From: Clostridiales bacterium DTU070
Lineage (GTDB): Bacteria; Bacillota; Clostridia; DSM-8532
Reading direction: 5' to 3'
Assembly (NCBI GenBank): GCA_001513105.1
Contig: LFSH01000045.1
Span: forward strand, 1 to 45,451
DNA length: 45,451 bases
Of the stretch, positions 7,269-16,009 are shown in pieces (the stretch's first letter is position 1; each line of letters opens with the position of its first letter). The notes beneath the pieces were generated by a model. The model saw only the letters and a list, made by a program, of their open reading frames with translations. It was not told where the DNA came from and searched no databases. A program made the translations under genes and the position numbers.

Positions 7269-9551
7269 TTATTGTATTGCAAAAACAAAATTGTCATTCT
7301 CATAATCAACCGAAACAACCGAACCGCCTGATATCTCACCCTTGAGGTATCTTTCGGCAAGCTCGTCTTCTATATGCTGCTGAATCTTTTTCCGAAGCGG
7401 CCTTGCTCCGTATTTCGGACTGTAACCTTTTTCAACCAGTGCGTCCCTGGCTTTCTGGCTTACCATGATTTCAATACCCTTCTCAAGGGCATTTCTTCTT
7501 ACTTCTTCAATCATCAAATCCACAATCCTGTTAAGCTGATCTTTTGTTAACTCCTCAAATACAATTATATCATCCACCCTGTTTAAAAACTCGGGGCGGA
7601 AAGTATTTTTAACAGCATCCATCACCTGTTTTTCAAGGGCAACGACGGTCTCATTGTTATAGCCTATACCATGGGCACGGTTGCTGGTACCGGCATTTGA
7701 TGTCATGATTATAATAGTATTTTCAAACCCCACCGTTCTTCCCTGGCTGTCTGTAAGCCTTCCGTCCTCCATAATCTGCAGGAGAATATTGAAAACATCG
7801 GGATGGGCTTTTTCTATTTCGTCAAGAAGGATTACCGAATACGGCCTTCTGCGAACTTTCTCGGTCAGCTGCCCGCCCTGATCAAAGCCTACGTATCCCG
7901 GAGGCGCACCGATTAACTTCGAAACGGTATGTTTTTCCATATACTCGGACATGTCAAGCCTTATCATTGCGTCTTCGCTGCCGAACAGTTCCTCGGCCAC
8001 GGCACGGGCAAGCTCTGTTTTCCCGACACCTGTCGGACCTACGAAAATGAATGAACTGGGCTTACGTTTCTTCCTGAAGTCAGACCTGTTCCGCCTGATT
8101 GCCTTTGCTACGCTCTCAAGCGCCCTGTCCTGGCCGACAACCCTTCTGTGCAGGCGGTCCTCAAGGTTAATCAGTTTCTGGGCTTCGGCTTCGGTTATTT
8201 TGCTTACAGGAATCTTTGTCCAGGACTCAATCACATATGCAATGTCATCCTTCGTAACATCCATTGTGCCGAATTTTTCGGTCAGTTCGTTGATTTTTTC
8301 CTGGAGCCTGCACTCCTCCACCTTATAGTCCGCCGCCTTCTTGTAATCATCATGCAGCGCGGCCTGCTCCTTTGCCTCCTGTATCTTTTCGAGTTCATGT
8401 CTCAGCGCTTCCAGTTCAACCAGACCCTGGTTCTTAAGATTAACCCGTGATCCTGCCTCGTCAATAACGTCAATAGCCTTGTCGGGAAGATACCTGTCGT
8501 GAATATACCTGTCGGACAGTATTACGGCATACTCAATAACATCATCGGGAATCCTTACATGGTGATAATCCTCATAATAATCCCGGATTCCCTTGAGTAT
8601 CTCAATTGACTCCGCAACCGTGGGTTCATCCACCAGGACGGGCTGGAATCTTCTTTCCAGCGCTGCATCCTTTTCAATATGCTTCCTGTATTCATCCAGC
8701 GTAGTGGCACCTATTATCTGCACATCGCCGCGTGCAAGGGCGGGTTTCAGGATATTGGCCGCATTCATTGCTCCGCCTTCGGCATCTCCGGCACCTACAA
8801 TATTGTGCAGTTCATCAATAACAAGTATGATATTCCCGTTTTCCTTAGCTTCCTTTAATATTGATTTCATTCTTGCTTCAAACTGGCCCCTGAACTGCGT
8901 GCCGGCAACAATGGCAGCCAAATCAAGCAGGTATATTTCGCTTGCGAAGAACCTTGCAGGAACCTGCCTGTTCACAATACGCACCGCCAGTTCTTCAGCT
9001 ATCGCTGTTTTGCCCACACCGGGCTCGCCGATCAGCACGGGATTGTTCTTTGCCCTTCTGTTCAGAATCTGAACCACCCGATCAATCTCGCGTTCACGGC
9101 CTATAATCCTGTCTATTTCTCCCTTCGCAGCCTTTTCTGTCAGGTTCGTGCCATACATATCCAGGAATTTCCTCTTTCCCTGTTTTTTGGTCTTTACTCT
9201 TACTCCGTCATAGTTGCCGGTTTTTTTGTCGTCTGCCGCCGCGTTTTTATCCTCGGGAATTAAGTTGGCGAAAGGACGCAGAAGCTGATTGCTTTTGCCT
9301 TCCTCGTTGTCGGCGAGGGCTTCTTCCAAACTGTCCATATCCATATTTTCAAATAAACTCATCATCTGGTTGCTTAAGTTTTCAAAATCCTGCTGGGTCA
9401 TTCCTGTCTGCTGAATAATCTGATTCAAAGGAGAAATTCCCTGTTTCTGCGCGCACTGCATGCATAACCCGATGGGTTCCTGCTTTCCGTTTATAATTTT
9501 TGTTATAAAAATCACTGCAATATTTTTCTTGCATATGGAACACTTAATCAT
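7269..9551 (-). CDS. clpE: ClpE/ClpC-type AAA+ unfoldase with N-terminal zinc finger
   Basis: 760-residue HSP100 ATPase that would unfold substrates for ClpP. In place of the Clp N-terminal repeat domain it opens with a four-cysteine zinc finger (Cys4, Cys7, Cys30, Cys33), as in ClpE. The first AAA+ module has Walker A GEPGVGKT near residue 175; a coiled-coil/UVR-like middle region (EALRHELEKIQEAKEQAALHD and following) is short; the second module has GPTGVGKT near residue 504, LDMSEYMEKH and GAPPGYVGF. The C-terminal D2-small domain ends KYGARPLRKKIQQHIED. ATG at 9551 has GGAGATG upstream. Its own extended -10 promoter lies at 9636-9664. ClpE versus ClpC naming rests on the zinc finger; Clp function is secure. 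Confidence 0.93.
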   Translation of the reverse strand: MIKCSICKKNIAVIFITKIINGKQEPIGLCMQCAQKQGISPLNQIIQQTGMTQQDFENLSNQMMSLFENMDMDSLEEALADNEEGKSNQLLRPFANLIPEDKNAAADDKKTGNYDGVRVKTKKQGKRKFLDMYGTNLTEKAAKGEIDRIIGREREIDRVVQILNRRAKNNPVLIGEPGVGKTAIAEELAVRIVNRQVPARFFASEIYLLDLAAIVAGTQFRGQFEARMKSILKEAKENGNIILVIDELHNIVGAGDAEGGAMNAANILKPALARGDVQIIGATTLDEYRKHIEKDAALERRFQPVLVDEPTVAESIEILKGIRDYYEDYHHVRIPDDVIEYAVILSDRYIHDRYLPDKAIDVIDEAGSRVNLKNQGLVELEALRHELEKIQEAKEQAALHDDYKKAADYKVEECRLQEKINELTEKFGTMDVTKDDIAYVIESWTKIPVSKITEAEAQKLINLEDRLHRRVVGQDRALESVAKAIRRNRSDFRKKRKPSSFIFVGPTGVGKTELARAVAEELFGSEDAMIRLDMSEYMEKHTVSKLIGAPPGYVGFDQGGQLTEKVRRRPYSVILLDEIEKAHPDVFNILLQIMEDGRLTDSQGRTVGFENTIIIMTSNAGTSNRAHGIGYNNETVVALEKQVMDAVKNTFRPEFLNRVDDIIVFEELTKDQLNRIVDLMIEEVRRNALEKGIEIMVSQKARDALVEKGYSPKYGARPLRKKIQQHIEDELAERYLKGEISGGSVVSVDYENDNFVFAIQ

Positions 9552-9635
9552 TATATCATCTCCATTCCGGACGGGGCGAGCCCCGCTTCATCTGAAATCT
9601 ATATCAATAAACCTTATTCTCAGCATTGCATATTA

Positions 9636-9664
9636 ATTATATCACACTGTCGGTGTTTTGACTA
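9636..9664 (-). promoter_or_regulatory. Extended -10 SigA promoter for clpE
   Basis: Minus strand: TAGTCA (9659-9664), 17-base spacer, TATAAT (9636-9641) preceded by TG one base away (TGATATAAT). About 85 bases ahead of the start codon. An AGTCAAA heptad overlapping the -35 resembles one half of a CtsR site, but the second half is not there. Confidence 0.6.
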
Positions 9665-9710
9665 CTGAATAGTTTGTCCTTCCCTAACCTTCATGGAAAA
9701 AAAAGTAATT

Positions 9711-10142
9711 TTATAACAGTCTCTTTTTTACTGTAATACAGTTGCCTCTTTGATTAAAGGATATGTCATCACACAGGCTTCTGACTATGTGAAGCCCTCT
9801 TCCGCATTCAGGAAGATCCATAATATCGCGTTCGGTCTGATCGCATTTCCTTTTTAAAACCTTGTCAACATCAAAACCCTGTCCCTGATCCTTAATCGTA
9901 ATGTTTAAAACATCCTCTCCCCTGATGCATACATCCATGTAAACCTTTTTATCGCAGTTTGAAAGATTTCCATGCTCAATTGCATTCTGAAGAAGCTCAT
10001 TTAGTATTATTTTCACATCAAAGGACTGGTCGCTGCTGACACCGAGGGAATTCTCCAAATACGAAACAATGGCCCGCACGGTTTCACAGACAACGTTAGC
10101 ATCGTTGATAATAAAGCCCCTGTATATTTTTTTTACTTTCAT
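9711..10142 (-). CDS. Intact serine-kinase-type anti-sigma ATPase (RsbW/SpoIIAB-like), second copy
   Basis: 143 residues of the GHKL/HATPase_c_2 family. All ATP-site boxes are visible: N box with Glu49 and Asn53 (ELLQNAIEHGN), G1 box DQGQGF (Asp85, Gly87, Gly89), and G2 CGRGLHIV (residues 113-120). Proteins of this family bind a sigma factor or phosphorylate an anti-anti-sigma protein. The start at 10142 has GGAG eight bases upstream. It follows the SigB-like gene by about 60 bases and is probably the last gene of the lysS-to-sigma run. The RsbW at the usual place upstream has lost these residues, so this protein is the best candidate for the working kinase of the module (inference). Confidence 0.85.
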   Translation of the reverse strand: MKVKKIYRGFIINDANVVCETVRAIVSYLENSLGVSSDQSFDVKIILNELLQNAIEHGNLSNCDKKVYMDVCIRGEDVLNITIKDQGQGFDVDKVLKRKCDQTERDIMDLPECGRGLHIVRSLCDDISFNQRGNCITVKKRLL

Positions 10143-10203
10143 CTGACCAGCTCCATCAGCATCACCAGTTATAATTCTGTCTTTTATTTACCACCAAATT
10201 GCT

Positions 10204-10956
10204 TTACTTTCTCAGAATTCTTCTGAATTTCTCGAGAGTTTTTCTTTCAAGTCTCGAAATATACATCTGGGACACGTTAAAACTTGCTGCGATTTCTTTC
10301 TGGGTCCTGTTTTCGAAATACCTGAGCTTTATGAATTCCTTTTCTGTATCATTGAAATGCTGCATGGATTTTTCAAGAAAGTCCCTGTTGTTAATTCTTT
10401 CAAATGACTCATCGTCTTCACCGATGGCTTCATAAAGCTCCAGATCGTCATCATCATAGACCGTCTGGTCAAAGGACTGGATTTTATAGACATTCCACGA
10501 TTCAATGATTTCAAGAATTGTTTCCTCGCTGAGATTCAGGTACTCAGCAATCTCATCAACCCTCGGCACCCTGCCGTTTTTCTGCATGAGCTGTTCCCTG
10601 GCCTGGTTAACCTTCTGGTATATTTCGTATATTCTCCTGGGAACCCGTATAACAGAAGCCTTATCACGAAAATAACGCTTTATTTCGCCTATGATGGTGG
10701 GCGTGGCAAAACTTACAAACTTGACATTTGCGTTGACATCAAAGCGCTCAACAGCGTTTATCAGCGCCATGCACGCAACCTGGTACAAATCGTCATATTC
10801 CACGCCGCGATTGACAAATTTCTTTGCAAGAATCTCTGCCAGATATATGTATCGGGAAACAATTTCATTCCGAATATTCAGATCCCTGGTTTCACGGTAT
10901 TTCTCAAACAACAGATTATCGGAAACTGTATTCTGGTTTTCCCTGTTTTTATCCAT
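10204..10956 (-). CDS. SigB/SigF/SigG-family sigma factor
   Basis: 250 residues with regions 2, 3 and 4 of the group 3 sigma-70 family. Region 2 contains the typical YDDLYQVACMALINAVERFD and FVSFATPTIIGEIKRYFRD; region 3 follows PRRIYEIYQKV; region 4 ends in an HTH with RTQKEIAASFNVSQMYISRLE. The frame is open to TTG 10983, but ATG 10956 has GGGGGA about eight bases upstream and overlaps the stop of the preceding rsbW-like gene by eight bases, a sign of translational coupling. The gene order RsbV - RsbW - sigma matches the SigB arrangement, so I read it as a general-stress type sigma rather than SigF or SigG; no spoIIAA/spoVT-type neighbours are present. Its target promoters cannot be told from this window. 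Confidence 0.9.
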   Translation of the reverse strand: MDKNRENQNTVSDNLLFEKYRETRDLNIRNEIVSRYIYLAEILAKKFVNRGVEYDDLYQVACMALINAVERFDVNANVKFVSFATPTIIGEIKRYFRDKASVIRVPRRIYEIYQKVNQAREQLMQKNGRVPRVDEIAEYLNLSEETILEIIESWNVYKIQSFDQTVYDDDDLELYEAIGEDDESFERINNRDFLEKSMQHFNDTEKEFIKLRYFENRTQKEIAASFNVSQMYISRLERKTLEKFRRILRK

Positions 10957-11347
10957 TAACGGAATCCCCCAAGTTTTTACCAATGGTTATAATGCATTCA
11001 TCATTGCATGTAATACTGAACTCGTCCGTTAAAGAAGATATGATTGCTTTTGCGAATTCGCCCGAATCTCCTTCAAACAGATTTTTCACAAGACAGTCCG
11101 ATACTCTGAAGGATGCCCTGAAACCATCGGAATACAGTTTGAAATTAACATCATAATACCGGCAGGAGTCACATTCTGAAGAAATAATCCTTGTACATAT
11201 CTCGGAAACAACAACCTTTATATCTTCAACGGTATCAATATCAAACCCTATTCTGGAAACCAGCCCTGATACCGCGAGCCTGATAAATCCTACGTATTCT
11301 GCTTTTTTTGGCAGCTTTATGGTAATCTCATCAAAGTTCCCGTTCAT
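10949..11347 (-). CDS. RsbW-like anti-sigma factor with eroded ATP site
   Basis: 132 residues. The N-terminal half matches RsbW closely (EYVGFIRLAVSGLVSRIGF, then VEDIKVVVSEICT). The kinase half does not: N-box Asn is Arg53 (Glu49 kept), the G1 box DxGxG reads D84-C-L, and the Gly-rich G2 segment is replaced by SGEFAKAIISS. These changes predict loss of ATP binding and kinase activity, while the part that contacts sigma in RsbW/SpoIIAB is retained. It overlaps rsbV by four bases (ATGA) and the sigma gene by eight, so the three are translated together. An intact paralogue lies downstream of the sigma gene. Family assignment is firm; pseudokinase status is inference from the missing residues. 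Confidence 0.88.
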   Translation of the reverse strand: MNGNFDEITIKLPKKAEYVGFIRLAVSGLVSRIGFDIDTVEDIKVVVSEICTRIISSECDSCRYYDVNFKLYSDGFRASFRVSDCLVKNLFEGDSGEFAKAIISSLTDEFSITCNDECIITIGKNLGDSVNG

Positions 11348-11664
11348 ACTGCATCCTCCAGGATAAATACTTTGTCGAGTCCTGTAATTCTGAAAAGTTT
11401 TCTGATATTGTCGCGCAGCCGGAGTATATACACATTGTTCTGATGGTTTTTAACCCTTTTCAGTGCTCCGACCAGGATGCCAAGCCCGGTGCTGTCTATA
11501 TACGTCAACCCGTCACAGATGAGTTCAACATTTTTCGTTCCGTCACCGATCAATTCATATAGCCCGGTTTTGAATTCAGGCGCAGTTGATATATCTATTT
11601 CCCCGCTCAGGACTATCCGAACTTTATCGCTGCTGCCATGGTTGTCCACTGTCATTTCAAACAT
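11344..11664 (-). CDS. Anti-anti-sigma factor (RsbV/SpoIIAA-type STAS domain)
   Basis: 106 residues forming one STAS domain. The start segment VRIVLSGEIDISTAPEFK and the loop YIDSTGLGIL carry the family pattern; Ser58 in DSTG is the residue phosphorylated by the partner kinase in RsbV and SpoIIAA. When unphosphorylated, such proteins bind the anti-sigma factor and free sigma. ATG at 11664 has GGGAGG seven bases upstream. It is 30 bases after the J-like gene and overlaps the rsbW-like gene by four bases. Confidence 0.92.
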   Translation of the reverse strand: MFEMTVDNHGSSDKVRIVLSGEIDISTAPEFKTGLYELIGDGTKNVELICDGLTYIDSTGLGILVGALKRVKNHQNNVYILRLRDNIRKLFRITGLDKVFILEDAV

Positions 11665-11694
11665 AACCGTCCCTCCCTGCTAAAACATTATCCA

Positions 11695-12567
11695 CTAGTC
11701 CAAACTTCTCATAAACTCCAGTGCCAGGTCCATTCTCTCGCTGTTCCTTACAATGGCTGCTACCGGGCTGTCTGCATAGATCATGTTATCCTTGATGAAT
11801 TTATTGTCGGATATATCAATACCGTAAATATGTGAAGTGCTTTTAACAGGTTCGCCATCTTCTGTTTCATCAATTATTTCGCTGCCGCTTACATAGCTCT
11901 CTTCGGGGAATTCAAACCCGCCGATCAGGTCATCCAAGGGAAGGAACATTCCTTGGGCCATGTACATTTCAAAGGTTTTCCTGTCCATTATAACAATATC
12001 AACTTCCTTTGCCGCTATCATTGCAACGAATTTCATCTGTATTGTATAAGTATATTGCGGATCCTCAGCCATGCTGGTCAGAAACTGGACCGAAGGAGCT
12101 GTAATTCCGGGTATCCGCTGCTTTATGTCCTCTTCTATCAAACCCTCTTCACTGCTGAACACGTTACCAAAACAAACAATGGTAAAATCAGGCTCCACCT
12201 TGGTTACACAGCTTCGTACCGTGAAGAACAGGAAAACTATCAGTACAACGCCAATAATCATATGTATCTTGTAATAATGGAAAAAGTTTTCCAGTTTCAC
12301 GGGATCCACCTTAAGAATCCTTGCAAGGAAAGGAGGATTCTCCCTTAATGCCTTCTGCCGTTCTTCCTCGGCCTTGTCGACATAGGTTATTCCCATCAGC
12401 AAATTGTACGCCTCTGTAACATCTTCTATGGTATAGCCTCTTTCATCCCTTTCGGTGTTTCTGAACTTCCTGGTTAAAATGCCATACCTTCTTGACACAT
12501 CATCCTTTGTTGCATCCGGGTTAAGTTCCAGGATCTCCAGCGCCTTTTCCCTGTCCAGCTGTTGCAT
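11695..12567 (-). CDS. Membrane protein with J-like N-terminus, function unknown
   Basis: 290 residues. Residues about 1-60 resemble a DnaJ domain in helix pattern (EKALEILELNPDATKDDVSRRY, later EDVTEAYNLLMG) but have no HPD tripeptide, so DnaK stimulation is not expected. One membrane segment follows (about 100-120, IIGVVLIVFLFFTV). The remaining 165 residues, probably outside the cell, have no motif I can name; the layout of short strands and the phrase VDIVIMDRKTFEMYMAQG resembles the ligand-binding fold of solute-binding proteins, but this is weak. AAAGGAGG precedes the ATG. It sits between lysS (21 bases) and rsbV (30 bases), so it could be a sensor feeding the partner-switch module; that link is inference from position. 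Confidence 0.7.
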   Translation of the reverse strand: MQQLDREKALEILELNPDATKDDVSRRYGILTRKFRNTERDERGYTIEDVTEAYNLLMGITYVDKAEEERQKALRENPPFLARILKVDPVKLENFFHYYKIHMIIGVVLIVFLFFTVRSCVTKVEPDFTIVCFGNVFSSEEGLIEEDIKQRIPGITAPSVQFLTSMAEDPQYTYTIQMKFVAMIAAKEVDIVIMDRKTFEMYMAQGMFLPLDDLIGGFEFPEESYVSGSEIIDETEDGEPVKSTSHIYGIDISDNKFIKDNMIYADSPVAAIVRNSERMDLALEFMRSLD

Positions 12568-12588
12568 GTAAGCCCTCCTTTATAAAAA

Positions 12589-14085
<1,497 letters not shown>

Positions 14086-14162
14086 TTATAGTCCTCCTGC
14101 AATTATATTTATATTTTCCCGGATAATGACAGGAAAAACAACCAGATATTAACACTGAAACA

Positions 14163-14200
14163 TATACAAAAACAGCTTACACTTTAATGTAAACTGTTTT
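14163..14200 (-). terminator. Terminator between greA and lysS
   Basis: Minus strand: a 12-bp stem (AAACAGTTTACA with TGTAAGCTGTTT, one G-T pair) around a six-base loop, followed by TTTTTG. It would end the greA transcript about 40 bases after its stop. Confidence 0.82.
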
Positions 14201-14240
14201 ACTTAAAATATTATACCCCATGAAACCGCTGATAACAATA

Positions 14241-14717
14241 TTATTTGTATATCTTCAGTACCTTAAACTGTATCGAGCCGTCAGGAACCTGAACAGTTAC
14301 AATATCGCCGGGCTTTTTTCCGAGCAGTGCGCGTCCGACGGGTGAGTCATTTGAAATCTTGTGCTCCAGCGGATCAGCTTCGGTAGAACCCACGATATAA
14401 TAATCCACCTCTTCATCAAGCTCCATGTCATGTACTTTCACGCGGGTTCCCAGCCGGACGGAATTAGTGTCTATTTCTTCATCATCTATCACAGTTGCGT
14501 TCTTCAGCATATTTTCAAGCTGCACTATACGGAGCTCATTCTTGGCCTGTTCGTTTTTGGCTTCGTCATACTCTGAATTTTCCGAAATATCTCCAAAAGC
14601 TAAAGCCTGCCTTATTCTTTCTGCAATTTCCCGTCTTTTTTCCCCTTTAAGACGCTCCAGTTCATCTTCCAGTTTTCTAAGTCCTTCATAAGTCAAGAAT
14701 ATCTCTTTGCCACTCAT
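14241..14717 (-). CDS. greA: Transcription elongation factor GreA
   Basis: 158 residues, usual length. GreA enters the RNA polymerase secondary channel and stimulates cleavage of backtracked RNA. The N-terminal coiled coil (about residues 10-75) has the acidic tip at [16 protein letters not shown], and the C-terminal FKBP-like domain contains [19 protein letters not shown] 14717 has AAGGAG nine bases upstream. It is followed by a terminator and then lysS, the common greA-lysS neighbourhood of Firmicutes. Confidence 0.97.
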   Translation of the reverse strand: MSGKEIFLTYEGLRKLEDELERLKGEKRREIAERIRQALAFGDISENSEYDEAKNEQAKNELRIVQLENMLKNATVIDDEEIDTNSVRLGTRVKVHDMELDEEVDYYIVGSTEADPLEHKISNDSPVGRALLGKKPGDIVTVQVPDGSIQFKVLKIYK

Positions 14718-14920
14718 GCAATGCTACTCCTTCTTTTTATTTTCTCTCTGTATTCCCCCATAAATCAAGTAAGAGTTATAATAATTTATCCATTTCAAAT
14801 ACTTTTATTCATGTAACATAAGCCCTGATGCCATGATTTATGCGGGTGTAACTGATACCTGCAAAATCTCCCTTACATGTCTGAAATACGCTCATATCAG
14901 TATTTTGCGCAAACGCTATA

Positions 14921-14947
14921 TAATGGGAGAATATACTTCCCCCATTA
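14921..14947. other. Inverted repeat downstream of the unknown 298-residue gene
   Basis: TAATGGG and CCCATTA form a perfect 7-bp stem with a 13-base loop. It is 35 bases past the stop at 14983 on the minus strand. No T-run follows, so it is only a possible terminator. The rest of the 14718-14982 gap shows nothing I can name. Confidence 0.35.
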
Positions 14948-14982
14948 CAATGCTAACATTATAAAGCACGCATTTTATTATG

Positions 14983-15879
14983 TCAAGAACATTGACTTTG
15001 CGATTCAACTGATATAATGGAAATTTTCAGCCCCAAAATTTCTTCTGCCTCTGCCAATGAAACATCCATGCTATTAACCACCATATCAAGCAAAAACTCC
15101 GTCAATTCCAAATTATTAAACCTCTGCACCGTTTTTGTGCCAAGTTTGCTCATAAGTTTCTTCCCTAAAGAATAGCCTATCCGGTATTGCCTGCTGCCGC
15201 CGGGATATATTATGCATTTTGAGCCGGCATCCACCTTTATTCCACTAAAAGGATAATCAATGCCGGTTTCTTCATATGAAATCCAGACATGGCTCCTGGA
15301 AAGGACACCGAAGTCTTCCGTAATACAAACAGGAACACCTGTTTCAGCCATGAACTCGTCCCACATTTCCTGCATTCCGCTGTTTGCATCTATCACATTG
15401 ACAATCTTAAAATTTTTAAGTACATGTACAAGTTTTGGCCGGATATATTCCTTTCGGGCTCCAGACAGTGTAATGGTCATGGTCCGCATTTCAATTCTCC
15501 TCAGCGGTTCGGCCGAAAACAGCAAATACATGTTTTTTCTGATGCTTTCTGAAAGAAAGCCGCTGTTATTCATTGACCATTCACCGGTAATATAATCCCT
15601 TAACGTTTCTTCGGCAAGATAATGATCAATAATATTACGGTTTAAAACAGATGCCCATTTCCCAAGGGTCCTCCTTTTCCCCGTTCTGTTCAGGGAATGG
15701 AATATCTCAGGCCGGGGTATCGTGATAATGTACAAAATAAGGTTTTTGTCAATTTCGATATAACTTGCCTGAACGGGCGCGGATCTGAATCCCCGAAACC
15801 AGCCGCCTGTTTTCCGAAAAAGACGGTTCCCACCGTTATCCGTTGATTTTTCAGATGCCAGTACAAGCGCATAAGCCAT
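14983..15879 (-). CDS. Conserved-looking protein of unknown function next to uvrC
   Basis: 298 residues, soluble, no signal peptide or membrane segment. I do not recognise the family. The N-terminal 100 residues are rich in basic residues and aromatic positions (GGWFRGFRS). The middle (about 140-220) has alternating strand/helix segments with FKIVNVIDANSG and GVPVCITEDFG, which look like a Rossmann-type alpha/beta fold. The C-terminal part (YSLGKKLMSKLG, then LAEAEEILGLKISI) is helical. The ATG at 15879 has GAGG six bases upstream; a TTG at 15891 would overlap that site. It lies 130 bases after uvrC on the same strand and may be the last gene of that run. Codon usage resembles its neighbours. 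Confidence 0.7.
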   Translation of the reverse strand: MAYALVLASEKSTDNGGNRLFRKTGGWFRGFRSAPVQASYIEIDKNLILYIITIPRPEIFHSLNRTGKRRTLGKWASVLNRNIIDHYLAEETLRDYITGEWSMNNSGFLSESIRKNMYLLFSAEPLRRIEMRTMTITLSGARKEYIRPKLVHVLKNFKIVNVIDANSGMQEMWDEFMAETGVPVCITEDFGVLSRSHVWISYEETGIDYPFSGIKVDAGSKCIIYPGGSRQYRIGYSLGKKLMSKLGTKTVQRFNNLELTEFLLDMVVNSMDVSLAEAEEILGLKISIISVESQSQCS

Positions 15880-16009
15880 AACAAACCTCAATGCATTTTC
15901 ACGTGTTTTGTCAGCAGCACTGTGTATTCTATTCTTATGGCTTAAGATTCCGGAATATTACAATAATTGGGTTTATAAGAACGAAGAGTAATGTGAATGG
16001 CAAATAATG

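Noticed and set aside
9645-9665. CtsR operator upstream of the clpE-type gene
   Set aside because: Only one AGTCAAA heptad is present; the second half of the tandem repeat is missing.
14086-14240. T-box or lysine riboswitch ahead of lysS
   Set aside because: The gap holds only a terminator hairpin for greA; no T-box sequence or lysine-riboswitch core was seen, and it is too short for the latter.
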